From the NCBI RefSeq assembly GCF_000741765.1, contig NZ_JGZU01000002.1, forward strand, positions 100,347 through 164,346: a stretch of 64,000 nucleotides of DNA, in the 5' to 3' direction. The notes beneath the pieces are model-generated. The model saw only the letters and a list, made by a program, of their open reading frames with translations. It made no database searches and was not told the DNA's origin. Source of the DNA: Bifidobacterium tsurumiense. Its GTDB lineage: Bacteria > Actinomycetota > Actinomycetes > Actinomycetales > Bifidobacteriaceae. Shown here one piece after another: positions 56,107-64,000 of this stretch. The translations under genes were made by a program, and so were the position numbers. The stretch's first letter is position 1; every line of letters begins with the position of its first letter.

Positions 56107-57390
56107 ATGGAAGAACTGCAACCCACCGTTACTCGTCAGATTGATGGATACACGGATTTCGACAAGGAGCGGTGGGCGCAGGAGCCTCCTAAATCTCGCT
56201 CACGTACCGCTTTCGAGCGTGATCGCGCCCGACTGATCCATTCCTCTGCATTGAGGAGGCTTGGAACAAAAAGTCAGGTGTTATTGGCGGGCACCGATGA
56301 TTTCGCCCGCACGCGGTTGACGCATACCTTGGAAGTCGCGCAAATCGGTCGAGAGCTGGGTGCTGTGCTCGGATGCGATCCGGATGTCGTTGATTGCGCA
56401 TGCCTTGCCCATGATTTGGGGCATCCGCCTTTCGGACACAACGGTGAGAAAGCCCTGTCGGATATCGCTTCGAATATCGGCGGCTTTGAAGGCAATGCGC
56501 AAACACTGCGTTTGCTCACCCGCTTGGAACCGAAGGTGTTCCACGCTGATGGGCGTAGCGCTGGAGTGAATCTCACACGTGCATCGCTGGATGCAGCTGT
56601 GAAATACCCTTGGCCGTTTGCTGAGGCTGCGCAGCATCCCAAGGGAGAGCGCAGTGCAAAATTCGGGGTGTATCCGGATGATATGGATGTGTTCCATTGG
56701 CTCAAACAAGGGGCTCCTCGTAATACCAAGCCTATGGAATGCCAGGTGATGGATCTTTCTGACGACATTGCATACAGCGTGCATGACGTTGAGGATGCCA
56801 TGGCAACAGGCGCGTTCAATCCTCTGGCTCTGCGCGACACGCGAACCGTTGATGGCATCGTTGAAGCATCCCGGCAATGGTATGGGTCGCAATGGGATGC
56901 TGATCAACTCTTGGCTGCCATACGTCGGTTGCGACGCGAACACATGCTGCCCGAGCATTTTGACGGTTCGCGACGTTCGTTGGCGTTGCTGAAAAATATG
57001 ACCAGTGCATTGATCGGACGTTTTGCCGGTTCGGTGGAAATGTCAACCAGAGAACGTTATGGTCAAGGGCCCTTGACCAGATATGCGGCATCCTTGGTTA
57101 TTCCCGAAGACACTTCGTATGAAATCGTGGCGCTCAAGGGCATGGCGGTGTATTTTGTTATGGAGCCGCGCGAACGCGAACCATTCCATAAAGAGGAACG
57201 ATCCATCGTGACCGATTTGGTGGATGTTCTCCTGGCGGATTCTCCCAATCCCAGCGATGCCTTGGAAACGGTATTCTTGGATGATTGGCTTGAGGCGACC
57301 AATGACGACGAGCGTTTGCGAGTGGCCATCGATCAGGTGGCGAGCTTGACGGATGCCTCTGCGCTTGCCATGCACTCCATTCTGTGCTGA
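56107..57390 (+). CDS. dgt: dGTP triphosphohydrolase-like protein
   Basis: A 427-aa HD-domain enzyme that removes triphosphate from deoxynucleotides and so adjusts dNTP pools. The metal-binding residues are H73 in RTRLTHTLEVAQI and H102-D103 in LAHDLGHPPFGHNGE, with a later Asp in DLSDDIAYSVHDVEDA. ATG 56107 follows GGGAAGGGGAAGC. It lies between alr and dnaG on one strand with gaps of 98 and 93 nt; dgt upstream of dnaG is a common actinobacterial arrangement. Confidence 0.93.
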   Translation: MEELQPTVTRQIDGYTDFDKERWAQEPPKSRSRTAFERDRARLIHSSALRRLGTKSQVLLAGTDDFARTRLTHTLEVAQIGRELGAVLGCDPDVVDCACLAHDLGHPPFGHNGEKALSDIASNIGGFEGNAQTLRLLTRLEPKVFHADGRSAGVNLTRASLDAAVKYPWPFAEAAQHPKGERSAKFGVYPDDMDVFHWLKQGAPRNTKPMECQVMDLSDDIAYSVHDVEDAMATGAFNPLALRDTRTVDGIVEASRQWYGSQWDADQLLAAIRRLRREHMLPEHFDGSRRSLALLKNMTSALIGRFAGSVEMSTRERYGQGPLTRYAASLVIPEDTSYEIVALKGMAVYFVMEPREREPFHKEERSIVTDLVDVLLADSPNPSDALETVFLDDWLEATNDDERLRVAIDQVASLTDASALAMHSILC

Positions 57391-57483
57391 GACGCGCTGG
57401 TTCATGCCGGAGTCGCCTTGGGTTTCAGGCTTCATGCGGTGAGCTTAGCTTAGCGGCGACAAGTCAGGGTAAGGTGGAGTGTT

Positions 57484-59571
57484 ATGGCCGGAATGATTTT
57501 GAAAGAGGATGTGGAGAAGGTTCGTGCAACAGCAGACCTTTATGACATCGTATCCGCTTCGGTTACTCTGAAACCTTCTGGAACCGGTACTTTTGTGGGG
57601 TTATGCCCTTTCCATGACGAAAAAACCCCCAGTTTCAGCGTCCGCCCATCACTGGGAGTGTGGCATTGCTTCGGCTGCGGACTTGGTGGCGACGTTTTCG
57701 GATATGTCGAACAGCAGGAAAATATAGATTTCCGCGAGGCAGTGGAGCTCCTGGCCGACAAATACCATATCGAACTGCATTATGAGGCAGGTTCGCAGCG
57801 GTCTGAACATGCAGGTTCAAAGCGTGCGCGATTGCTGGAGGCCAATGAGGCGGCCCAAAGGTTTTTCATGTCTCAAATCACCAGTAAAGAGGCGCTTGCA
57901 GCACGGAAACTGCTCGGAGGCAGAAGCTTTGGCCAGGCTGACTGCGAGCGCTTTGGTTGCGGTTATGCACCTCAGGGATGGGATAATCTTGTCCGTCACT
58001 TGGCCGAGCAGGGATTCACGCAGCAGGAAATGCTGGATGCCGGTTTGGCAAGGCAGGGGCAACGTGGCATATATGACTATTTCCGAGGCAGGGTGACGTG
58101 GCCGATTCGTGATTCAACCGGGCGAACCTTGGGTTTTGGCGCTCGCAAGCTATATGAGGATGATGCGATCGCAGCGAAATACATCAATACGCCTGATACT
58201 CAGCTCTATCGCAAGAATCAAGTCTTGTATGGCATTGACTTGGCCAAACCCAATATTGTCAAGAAACGTCAGGTGGTCATTGTCGAGGGTTACACCGATG
58301 TGATGGCGTGTCATTTGGCGGGTATTGATACTGCAGTGGCGACATGCGGCACAGCGTTCGGTGCCGAACATGCGAAAATCGTGCGGCGGCTTATCGCCGA
58401 TGATTCGCTTGGCGGCATTCAGCTGATCGGTCCTCGCAAGGTTGAAGGACGCCAATTGAGTTCTCGTGTGGTGTTCACCTTCGATGGCGATGCAGCCGGA
58501 CAAAAGGCGGCTTTGCATGCTTTCGGACTTGATTCGGCCTTCTTGTCCCAGACTTTCGTGGCTGTGGCTGACGATAATCTGGACCCTTGTGACTTGCGTA
58601 TTCAGCAAGGCAATGAGGCGGTGCGTTCGCTTATTGAGCGTTCGATTCCGTTGTATGACTTCGTTATCAATACGGTGATCAAACGGTTTGATACCTCGTA
58701 CACGACGGGACGAGTCGGTGCTGTCAAGGCGGTGAGCGAGCTTATTGCTCAAATCAGGGATCGCTCTCAAATGGATGCGTATATGAGGAAAACCGCGCGT
58801 CGTATCGGTGTTGAGCTTGATGCCATGCGGCGAGAGGTTGAGTCGGCACGAAGGCGACTGCATGTGCGCGATGAGGATGCGTATGCTCCTCGGGATAGGC
58901 AAAGGCAGGGCAATGATGGCTTCTCCGATCGAAGGGGAGGGTCACCATATGCCAATCCTGCGGTTCGCAAGGCTTTGGAACGTCGCAGTGCGCTTGAGCA
59001 AAGCTATTATCGGATCGATGATGCGGTTTTCATTTGTGAACAGCAATTCATGGCAACTCTGATTCAGATTCCTTTGGCGATCGATCCGCAATGGTTTGCA
59101 CAGCTGTCGTTGATGAATTTCATGACGCCGGTATTTCGGTCACTCTTCCAGGCAGTGGCCGCTGCGGGAGGTCTGCCTCAGCCGAATACTCCTCAAGGCC
59201 TGTGGATGCATAATCTCACGAAGGCTGCCGGTCCCATGTTGCAACAGGCTATCAATGAATTGGCAGTCATGCCTTTGCCTCTACCTGAAGAAGACGAGGA
59301 TAATCACGGTTTTCGTGGAGGTACTGCCTCAGGTCCCGAGCCAGCCAGTGTGCAGCTAAGACAGCCCAGTCCTGCAGAACGCCAATACGCAGCTGAGCTG
59401 CTGGCTCGTCTCTTGGATAGTGGTTTTATGCGCAGGATTGGCTCTGCGATGCAGAAAATGAAGCAACTTCCAGATGGCGAGGAAAAGATAGCCTTGCTTG
59501 GTCAGATCGCATCCATGGAAACTGCTCGCAAGGATCTGCAAGCGCAGGTTTACGGCAATACGGTTGGCTGA
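57484..59571 (+). CDS. dnaG: DNA primase
   Basis: Synthesises RNA primers for replication. 695 aa: the CHC2 zinc finger at C41, H44, C62, C65 (CPFHDEKTPSFSV, WHCFGCG), the RNA-polymerase core with TOPRIM residues in VVIVEGYTDVMACH and VVFTFDGDAAGQKA, and a C-terminal helicase-interaction domain (about 520-690). The linker between contains an Arg/Gly/Asp-rich stretch (DRQRQGNDGFSDRRGG) that may be disordered. ATG 57484 or 57493. Monocistronic or read through from dgt. Confidence 0.95.
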   Translation: MAGMILKEDVEKVRATADLYDIVSASVTLKPSGTGTFVGLCPFHDEKTPSFSVRPSLGVWHCFGCGLGGDVFGYVEQQENIDFREAVELLADKYHIELHYEAGSQRSEHAGSKRARLLEANEAAQRFFMSQITSKEALAARKLLGGRSFGQADCERFGCGYAPQGWDNLVRHLAEQGFTQQEMLDAGLARQGQRGIYDYFRGRVTWPIRDSTGRTLGFGARKLYEDDAIAAKYINTPDTQLYRKNQVLYGIDLAKPNIVKKRQVVIVEGYTDVMACHLAGIDTAVATCGTAFGAEHAKIVRRLIADDSLGGIQLIGPRKVEGRQLSSRVVFTFDGDAAGQKAALHAFGLDSAFLSQTFVAVADDNLDPCDLRIQQGNEAVRSLIERSIPLYDFVINTVIKRFDTSYTTGRVGAVKAVSELIAQIRDRSQMDAYMRKTARRIGVELDAMRREVESARRRLHVRDEDAYAPRDRQRQGNDGFSDRRGGSPYANPAVRKALERRSALEQSYYRIDDAVFICEQQFMATLIQIPLAIDPQWFAQLSLMNFMTPVFRSLFQAVAAAGGLPQPNTPQGLWMHNLTKAAGPMLQQAINELAVMPLPLPEEDEDNHGFRGGTASGPEPASVQLRQPSPAERQYAAELLARLLDSGFMRRIGSAMQKMKQLPDGEEKIALLGQIASMETARKDLQAQVYGNTVG

Positions 59572-59701
59572 GCGGGCGGGTCGATTCTGCCATTGTCTGT
59601 GTATGCATATCATCGAACAACATGATGTATCAGAACGAATCACGTGATGAGGCATCATGTTGAATGAGGAATGCACGCAGCGCAGGAAAACAAAAAAGAA
59701 G

Positions 59702-59775
59702 TGACCCCGGCCGGGTTCGAACCGGCGACCTACAGATTAGAAGTCAGTTGCTCTATCCAGCTGAGCTACGGGGCC
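59702..59775 (-). tRNA. tRNA-Arg, anticodon UCU
   Basis: A 74-nt cloverleaf on the minus strand. Acceptor GGCCCCG/CGGGGTC (one G-U), D arm GCTCAGCTGGATAGAGC, anticodon loop CTTCTAA (TCT reads AGA/AGG), T arm CCGGTTCGAACCCGG. CCA is not encoded. The anticodon stem ACTGA/TCTGT has a U-U mismatch at the middle pair (29-41), where A would be expected. No terminator seen; sits alone between dnaG and an acetyltransferase gene. Confidence 0.95.
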
Positions 59776-59935
59776 GAACAACAATGCGACAGCCTACCAC
59801 CAATACGTGACCAATTCGCGTCGACAATGCAGTGTAGACGTTGCATTTACGTAAATGAAAAGCTCATGCTGCATGCGAGCGGGCGTGTTCGAGTTCGGGT
59901 GAGTGATGTACGTAGCTGTTCGCTATTATTTTTGC

Positions 59936-60571
59936 ATGCAGCAAGAAAAAAGTTTTGAAAAGAGCCGCATGCTCTCTGGCGAACTGTATATCGCGCAGGA
60001 CCAACAGCTTCAGCACGACTCCATGCGTCGCCGCAGAATACTGCATGAGATCAATCACAGTGCATATGACGCATTTGATGAACGCGACCGTCTCTTCCAT
60101 GAGTTGTTTGCTGAGCTGGGTGAGGGTGCTTCCATTGAGCCGCCGTTCTATTGTGATTACGGCAGCAATATTGTTATCGGAAAGCAGTTCTATGCCAATG
60201 TGGACTGCATAATGCTCGATGTCGCTCCCATAACCATAGGAGACAATGTGTTCTTCGGTCCAAGAGTGAGCTTGTATACGCCATACCATCCGATTGATGC
60301 ACCGGTACGCAATGAGCAACTCGAAGGCGGGCGGCCCATAACCATCGGTTCTAATGTGTGGTTCGGCGGAAGCGTTGTGGTATGCCCAGGCGTCACCATA
60401 GGTTCGGATGTGGTGATTGGCGCGGGTTCCGTTGTGGTCAAGGACATTCCAGACCACAGTATTGCAGTGGGCAATCCGTGCAAAGTGGTGCGACCGATCA
60501 CTCAAGAAGATCGGGAATATTGGCAATCCAAGGCTGACGAATATCGGCGTGCCAAGGATTCGCTCAAATAG
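59936..60571 (+). CDS. Sugar O-acetyltransferase (Maa/LacA type)
   Basis: A 211-aa left-handed beta-helix acetyltransferase using acetyl-CoA, acting on maltose, galactosides or related sugars. The N-terminal Maa domain (KSRMLSGELYIAQDQQLQHDS...) is followed by hexapeptide repeats (ITIGDNVFFGPRVSLYTPYHPID, ITIGSNVWFGGSVVVCPGVTIG) with the catalytic His in TPYHPID. ATG 59936 lies 6 nt after TATTAT and lacks a ribosome site; ATG 59969 would start inside the Maa domain. Convergent with the Bax-inhibitor-like gene. Confidence 0.9.
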   Translation: MQQEKSFEKSRMLSGELYIAQDQQLQHDSMRRRRILHEINHSAYDAFDERDRLFHELFAELGEGASIEPPFYCDYGSNIVIGKQFYANVDCIMLDVAPITIGDNVFFGPRVSLYTPYHPIDAPVRNEQLEGGRPITIGSNVWFGGSVVVCPGVTIGSDVVIGAGSVVVKDIPDHSIAVGNPCKVVRPITQEDREYWQSKADEYRRAKDSLK

Positions 60572-60680
60572 AAAAGCGAAGCAGGCTTAGTAAGCTCGGC
60601 TCAAAACTTCCGCATATTCTCTGAAATATAAAGCAATGGCTGTTGCATTACTGAGTGCAAATGAAGTGTTCAGTATAAGA

Positions 60681-60720
60681 ATGCCGGTGTCAGTGCGAAT
60701 GAGACGCATGACACCGGCAT
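60681..60720. terminator. Bidirectional hairpin between convergent genes
   Basis: ATGCCGGTGTCA (60681-60692) pairs with TGACACCGGCAT (60709-60720), 12 bp, 16-nt loop. Confidence 0.75.
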
Positions 60721-60775
60721 AATTGCACAGCCGCCAAGATGGGAAATGAATGGGCTGCGCTAATTCGGGAGAAGA

Positions 60776-61675
60776 CTAATCGCGACTACCGAAGATACGA
60801 AGCAAATAGAGGAAGATGTTGACGAAGTCCAGGTAGAGGTTCAAGGCGCATACGATGGAGAATCGCTTGATCATTTCCGGCTGACCCGCGTACTGCGCGA
60901 AGAGGGCTCGAGTTTTCTGTGCATCATATGCTGTCAGGCCGGCGAAAATCAGCAATCCGATCGCAGAAATCAGCATATTGGCGCCTGAAGTTGGCAGTAT
61001 GAAGGCCATGATGAGTTGCCCGATCACCAACACGATCAGAGCAGTGAGAAGAATCGGACCTGCTTTGAGCATGTCGCGTTTCGTGGTCAGAGCCAACATG
61101 GTGAGGGCGAAGAAGAAGCCTACGCTCAGACCAAGAGCCATGCCGATTGAGCCCAGGTTGTACACAAGGAAGATGGAACTGAGCGTGAACCCCATGGTTG
61201 CGGCATAGATGTAGAACAGTATTCTCGACATGGCTGGGCTCATTGACATTACGCGAGCGGAAATAACGAATACCAAAACCAGCTGTGCGATTGTCACGCC
61301 GATAAGCCCTATCGTTCCTGTCGAGGACAGGAAACTCACGAGCAGTCCTGAATTGTAGCTGAGCACTGCGGAAACGATTGTGACCAGCAGGCCGATGGCC
61401 ATTTCGGCATAAGCGCGTGTTATGGAAGAATGCACCGCGCTTTCGTATGTATATGTGGCCTGGGTGTCGATTGGGTTGCCACTCGCATATGGTTGCTGTG
61501 CGAATGCCGCCTGCTGGGCATATGCTGGCTGTTGTTGGTCCGCATAGTACTGAGCATTCTGCTGTGCCTGTGCGCTTTGTTCCTGCGCATAAGTCTGGCC
61601 GTACTGCGGCTGAGAAGACTCATAGGCTTGGTTGCCGTTCTGCCCGTTGTTCTGGGGCTGTTGGCCGTAGGTCAT
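60776..61675 (-). CDS. Bax inhibitor-1/YccA family membrane protein
   Basis: A 299-aa protein with a cytoplasmic N-terminal segment of about 75 residues extremely rich in Gln, Tyr and Ala (QQPQNNGQNGNQ, QSAQAQQNAQYYADQQQPAY), then seven transmembrane helices of the Bax inhibitor-1 (TMBIM) family ending LYLDFVNIFLYLLRIFGSRD, including the conserved DxxNIFLYLLR. Bacterial members are putative calcium-leak channels or FtsH interactors; function here is unknown. ATG 61675 is preceded by AAGGAG. Divergent from the aldo/keto reductase gene. Confidence 0.9.
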   Translation of the reverse strand: MTYGQQPQNNGQNGNQAYESSQPQYGQTYAQEQSAQAQQNAQYYADQQQPAYAQQAAFAQQPYASGNPIDTQATYTYESAVHSSITRAYAEMAIGLLVTIVSAVLSYNSGLLVSFLSSTGTIGLIGVTIAQLVLVFVISARVMSMSPAMSRILFYIYAATMGFTLSSIFLVYNLGSIGMALGLSVGFFFALTMLALTTKRDMLKAGPILLTALIVLVIGQLIMAFILPTSGANMLISAIGLLIFAGLTAYDAQKTRALFAQYAGQPEMIKRFSIVCALNLYLDFVNIFLYLLRIFGSRD

Positions 61676-61963
61676 GACTGGCTCCTTATTCATTCTTCGC
61701 ACTTGCCGTGCGAGCTACTATCCACTGTACCCAATGGGGCGATGCGAATACTGGTGTTATATCGGTGTTGCATGAATAAACGCTGAATTTTGCTCTATAA
61801 GCATATTCGTCGGTTGGAGCTTGCGGGTTTCTCGATAGAATGGCCGCACATATACATACGGTGTCGAAGCGTGCCTTTGTCTGCAAAATGATGCAGTATG
61901 CACATCCGCGGCCGTGGAGCAATAGGCGAAGTTGTCGGCACCGCTTTGCAGATGGGAATGAAT

Positions 61964-62788
61964 ATGGGAATTGACAATATCACCCTGAACAATGGAGTGC
62001 AGATACCACAGCTTGGTTTGGGAGTGTTCCAGACACCAAGCGGTGAAGTGACAGTCGAGGCTGTGCGCGAAGCACTGAAGACCGGATATCGTCATATCGA
62101 TACGGCTATGATCTATCACAATGAGGAATCCGTGGGTGAGGGCATACGCCAGTCAGGCGTTGCTCGCGAAGAGATCTTCGTCACTACTAAACTGTGGAAT
62201 GACGACGTTCGCGCAGGACGAGCCAAGGAGGCTTTTGAGGAGAGCCTGAAACGACTCGGATTGGACTATGTGGATCTCTACCTCATTCATTGGCCAGCCG
62301 ATGGATGGGAAAAGGCTTGGGAACAATTGCAGGAATTGGCCAAAGAGAAGCGCGTTCGTGCCATAGGTGTCAGCAATTTCCAGCAGCACCATCTGGAACG
62401 TCTGCTCTCGATGAGTGATGTGGTTCCTGCGGCGGATCAGATTGAGTCTTCTCCTCAATTCGCCAACCAGGAACTCATTGATTTCGCGCACAGCAAGGGC
62501 ATTGCCATTGAAGCATGGAGCCCGCTTGGAGGCACAGGAGGCAATCTGCTTTCGGATCCTCGACTTGCGCCGATAGCCGAGCATCATGGCAAGTCCGCTG
62601 CCCAAGTGGTGATTCGTTGGCATTTGCAGCGCGGTGTGATCGTATTGCCTAAGTCCACGCATGCCGAGCGCATTCGGCAGAATTTTGATGTTGCTGACTT
62701 TACGCTCGATGATCAGGAAATGGCAGCCATCAATGCCATTGATACCGGCAAGCGCAACGGTGCTGATCCGGATAACTTCAACTTCTGA
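61964..62788 (+). CDS. Aldo/keto reductase
   Basis: A 274-aa NADPH-dependent oxidoreductase, 2,5-diketogluconate reductase-like group. The catalytic tetrad is D46 (YRHIDTAMIY), Y51, K76 (VTTKLWND) and H109 (YLIHWPAD); NADP-binding residues are in LPKSTHAERIRQN. Substrate unknown. The frame continues upstream; ATG 61964 (MGIDNITLNNGVQIP) fits the family start, with ATG 61952 and 61958 as alternatives. Ends before a hairpin shared with the convergent synthetase gene. Confidence 0.9.
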   Translation: MGIDNITLNNGVQIPQLGLGVFQTPSGEVTVEAVREALKTGYRHIDTAMIYHNEESVGEGIRQSGVAREEIFVTTKLWNDDVRAGRAKEAFEESLKRLGLDYVDLYLIHWPADGWEKAWEQLQELAKEKRVRAIGVSNFQQHHLERLLSMSDVVPAADQIESSPQFANQELIDFAHSKGIAIEAWSPLGGTGGNLLSDPRLAPIAEHHGKSAAQVVIRWHLQRGVIVLPKSTHAERIRQNFDVADFTLDDQEMAAINAIDTGKRNGADPDNFNF

Positions 62789-62801
62789 TACAGATCCATG
62801 A

Positions 62802-62837
62802 GAATGAGGTTCCGTCATTGCAGGCGGAACCTCATTC
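62802..62837. terminator. Hairpin terminator after the aldo/keto reductase
   Basis: GAATGAGGTTCCG (62802-62814), 10-nt loop, CGGAACCTCATTC (62825-62837); 13 perfect pairs. Confidence 0.8.
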
Positions 62838-62939
62838 ATATTTGGGCCATATTCCCGGGAAATCGCGACGTCGATATGAGAATCTCAACTGTTGCGAGAT
62901 CATATTCGCGGTTCCATGGTATTCGTTATATGGCTTGAA

Positions 62940-63677
62940 TTAAGCAGAAGGCGCGTTCTCAACCTGTGGAGCGCCATTGATATCGCGATGAATTCCCTGC
63001 ATCTGCACTTCGATATTCTGCAAACTGCGAGCGCAATCCAAAAGCGTCTGGGAATGCTCGACCAGCCGGTCGTCGGGCAGGTCTGTTTTGTATCGCAAAG
63101 CATGTTCCAGGCTCGCCCAGTAATCCATGGCGATAGTGCGGAATTGCACTTCCACAGGGGTGTAATGAGCTCCGGACGAAAGGAACACGGGCACAGCATA
63201 AATAACGTGAAGGCTGCGGTATCCGTTCTGCTTCGGATTTTTGATGTAATCCTTTACTCGAAGCACTTGGATGTCTGATTGTGCGGACAGGTAATTCGAT
63301 ACGGAATACACGTCATCTCGATAATTGCAGATGACACGTATGCCGGCCACATCAAACAGATTGTCCTTCATGGCACGAGTGGTAATCGGCAAATCGCGGC
63401 GCCGTAGTTTGTCCAAAATCGAATTCACCGACTTGAGGCGGCGTTCCATATGATGGATCGGATCGTGAGAGAAACGTACCTGGAATTCACTGTCGAGAAT
63501 TTCCAGCTTGGTGCTGATCTCATACATTGCACCTTCATACACCTGCATGAGATCCACGAATTCGGTGATCTGCTCGGGGGCGAATTGTCCGTCTTGGGTA
63601 CCAGCGGCTCTCAGCCTTGCCTGCATCTCATTGGTATTGATGTGCTCATGTCGATCAAGTATCACGAAGACCATCAT
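62940..63677 (-). CDS. Small alarmone synthetase (RelA/SpoT synthetase domain only)
   Basis: A protein of about 245 aa that should make (p)ppGpp from GTP/GDP and ATP. The RelA-SpoT synthetase domain is visible: KDNLFDVAGIRVICNYRDDVY, VKDYIKNPKQNGYRSLHVIYAVP, and VEVQFRTIAMDYWASLEH with the catalytic Glu. No HD hydrolase, TGS or ACT domain, so it is a RelQ/RelP-type stand-alone enzyme rather than Rel. The start is uncertain: codons 63677 and 63674 are both ATG but lack a ribosome site. The frame stays open for another 98 codons upstream only because that DNA is a 90-nt repeat. Confidence 0.82.
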   Translation of the reverse strand: MMVFVILDRHEHINTNEMQARLRAAGTQDGQFAPEQITEFVDLMQVYEGAMYEISTKLEILDSEFQVRFSHDPIHHMERRLKSVNSILDKLRRRDLPITTRAMKDNLFDVAGIRVICNYRDDVYSVSNYLSAQSDIQVLRVKDYIKNPKQNGYRSLHVIYAVPVFLSSGAHYTPVEVQFRTIAMDYWASLEHALRYKTDLPDDRLVEHSQTLLDCARSLQNIEVQMQGIHRDINGAPQVENAPSA

Positions 63678-63745
63678 AACGCGCAAGGGCTGATAGAAGC
63701 TGGGAATCGTAGCGCGACTGCAAAGAATGCGATAGATGGCATAAC

Positions 63746-63765
63746 AAAAACCTCCCACCGGTGGG
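63746..63765 (-). terminator. Possible terminator reading leftward
   Basis: On the minus strand the palindrome CCCACCGGTGGG (63754-63765) is followed by AGGTTTTTG. It would end a transcript coming from beyond the right edge, just before the alarmone synthetase gene. Confidence 0.45.
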
Positions 63766-63770
63766 TTATT

Positions 63771-63950
63771 GGCCAGAATGTGTGTCTGAAATCGCCTCTC
63801 ATGCCTTGTGCTGCAAGGTCTGAGAGGTGTTTGAATGTGGCGGTGGGGACTTTCGAGGTCGGCCAGAATGTGTGTCCGGAACGGGACGTGGCGCGTTGCG
63901 GGGCAAGGCCTGGGAGCCGTTTGAATGTGGTTGTCGTGAATGGTATGAGA
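63771..63950. repeat. Two degenerate 90-nt direct repeats
   Basis: Copies at 63771-63860 and 63861-63950 both begin GGCCAGAATGTGTGTC and share GCAAGG(T/C)CTG(A/G)GAG and GTTTGAATGTGG. The exact 90-nt period keeps a minus-strand frame open without meaning. Confidence 0.8.
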
Positions 63951-64000
63951 ACCCACTTGCCCGAATGCCACGGAACGATGAAGAAGAACGGGAAGACCTC

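Overview
The window looks like a chromosomal segment of a Bifidobacteriaceae member (Bifidobacterium or a close relative). The evidence is the gene content and order (map-gltA-dapD; prfB-ftsE-ftsX-CHAP hydrolase-smpB; recQ-luxS beside a Mycobacterium-type cbs and metB), protein similarity recalled from actinobacterial families, moderate GC, frequent GTG starts, and several genes whose -10 box sits 6-8 nt before the start codon (apparently leaderless mRNAs). Most of the window is core housekeeping sequence. No IS element, integrase, CRISPR array, rRNA operon or prophage is visible.

Layout. 1-5129: oligoribonuclease, a HAD phosphatase, a PIF1-like helicase and a DUF559/AbiEi-like nuclease-fold protein. 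5311-7714: a MerR regulator with a textbook MerR promoter, followed by cupin, flavodoxin and a two-domain carboxymuconolactone-decarboxylase protein, which looks like a redox/electrophile response module. 7886-13567: prolyl-tRNA synthetase, a frameshifted second ssb, and an M13 metallopeptidase on the minus strand. 14438-19000: DUF308 membrane protein, map, gltA, and dapD on the minus strand. 19388-25615: a 43-aa membrane peptide, prfB, ftsE with a very long acidic C-terminal tail, ftsX, the FtsEX-type CHAP hydrolase, and smpB. 25739-28586: polar amino-acid ABC transporter (binding protein, permease, ATPase). 29051-36829: glmS, a RluA-type pseudouridine synthase, a LacI regulator divergent from a GH42 beta-galactosidase, and a sugar-binding lipoprotein. 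37019-43497: coaX on the minus strand and a five-gene oligopeptide ABC transporter. 43715-45944: an SOS-box-controlled Y-family polymerase with a YolD-like partner. 46227-51703: cbs, metB, recQ, luxS (sulfur amino-acid and activated-methyl cycle plus repair). 52217-64000: GNAT, APC permease (minus), alr, dgt, dnaG, tRNA-Arg (minus), an acetyltransferase, Bax-inhibitor-1 family protein (minus), aldo/keto reductase, and a small alarmone synthetase (minus).

The most unusual feature is in the gaps, not the genes. At least seven intergenic regions hold degenerate tandem arrays of different unit lengths: about 63, 15, 7, 90, 27 and again 90 nt, plus three spaced copies of a 17-mer. Several begin at or near a stop codon, and two have periods that are multiples of three, so they create spurious long reading frames. 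The second notable item is the ssb copy, whose reading frame is broken by one missing A in an A-run. Many gene ends carry long GC-rich hairpins; only a few of these have T-tracts.
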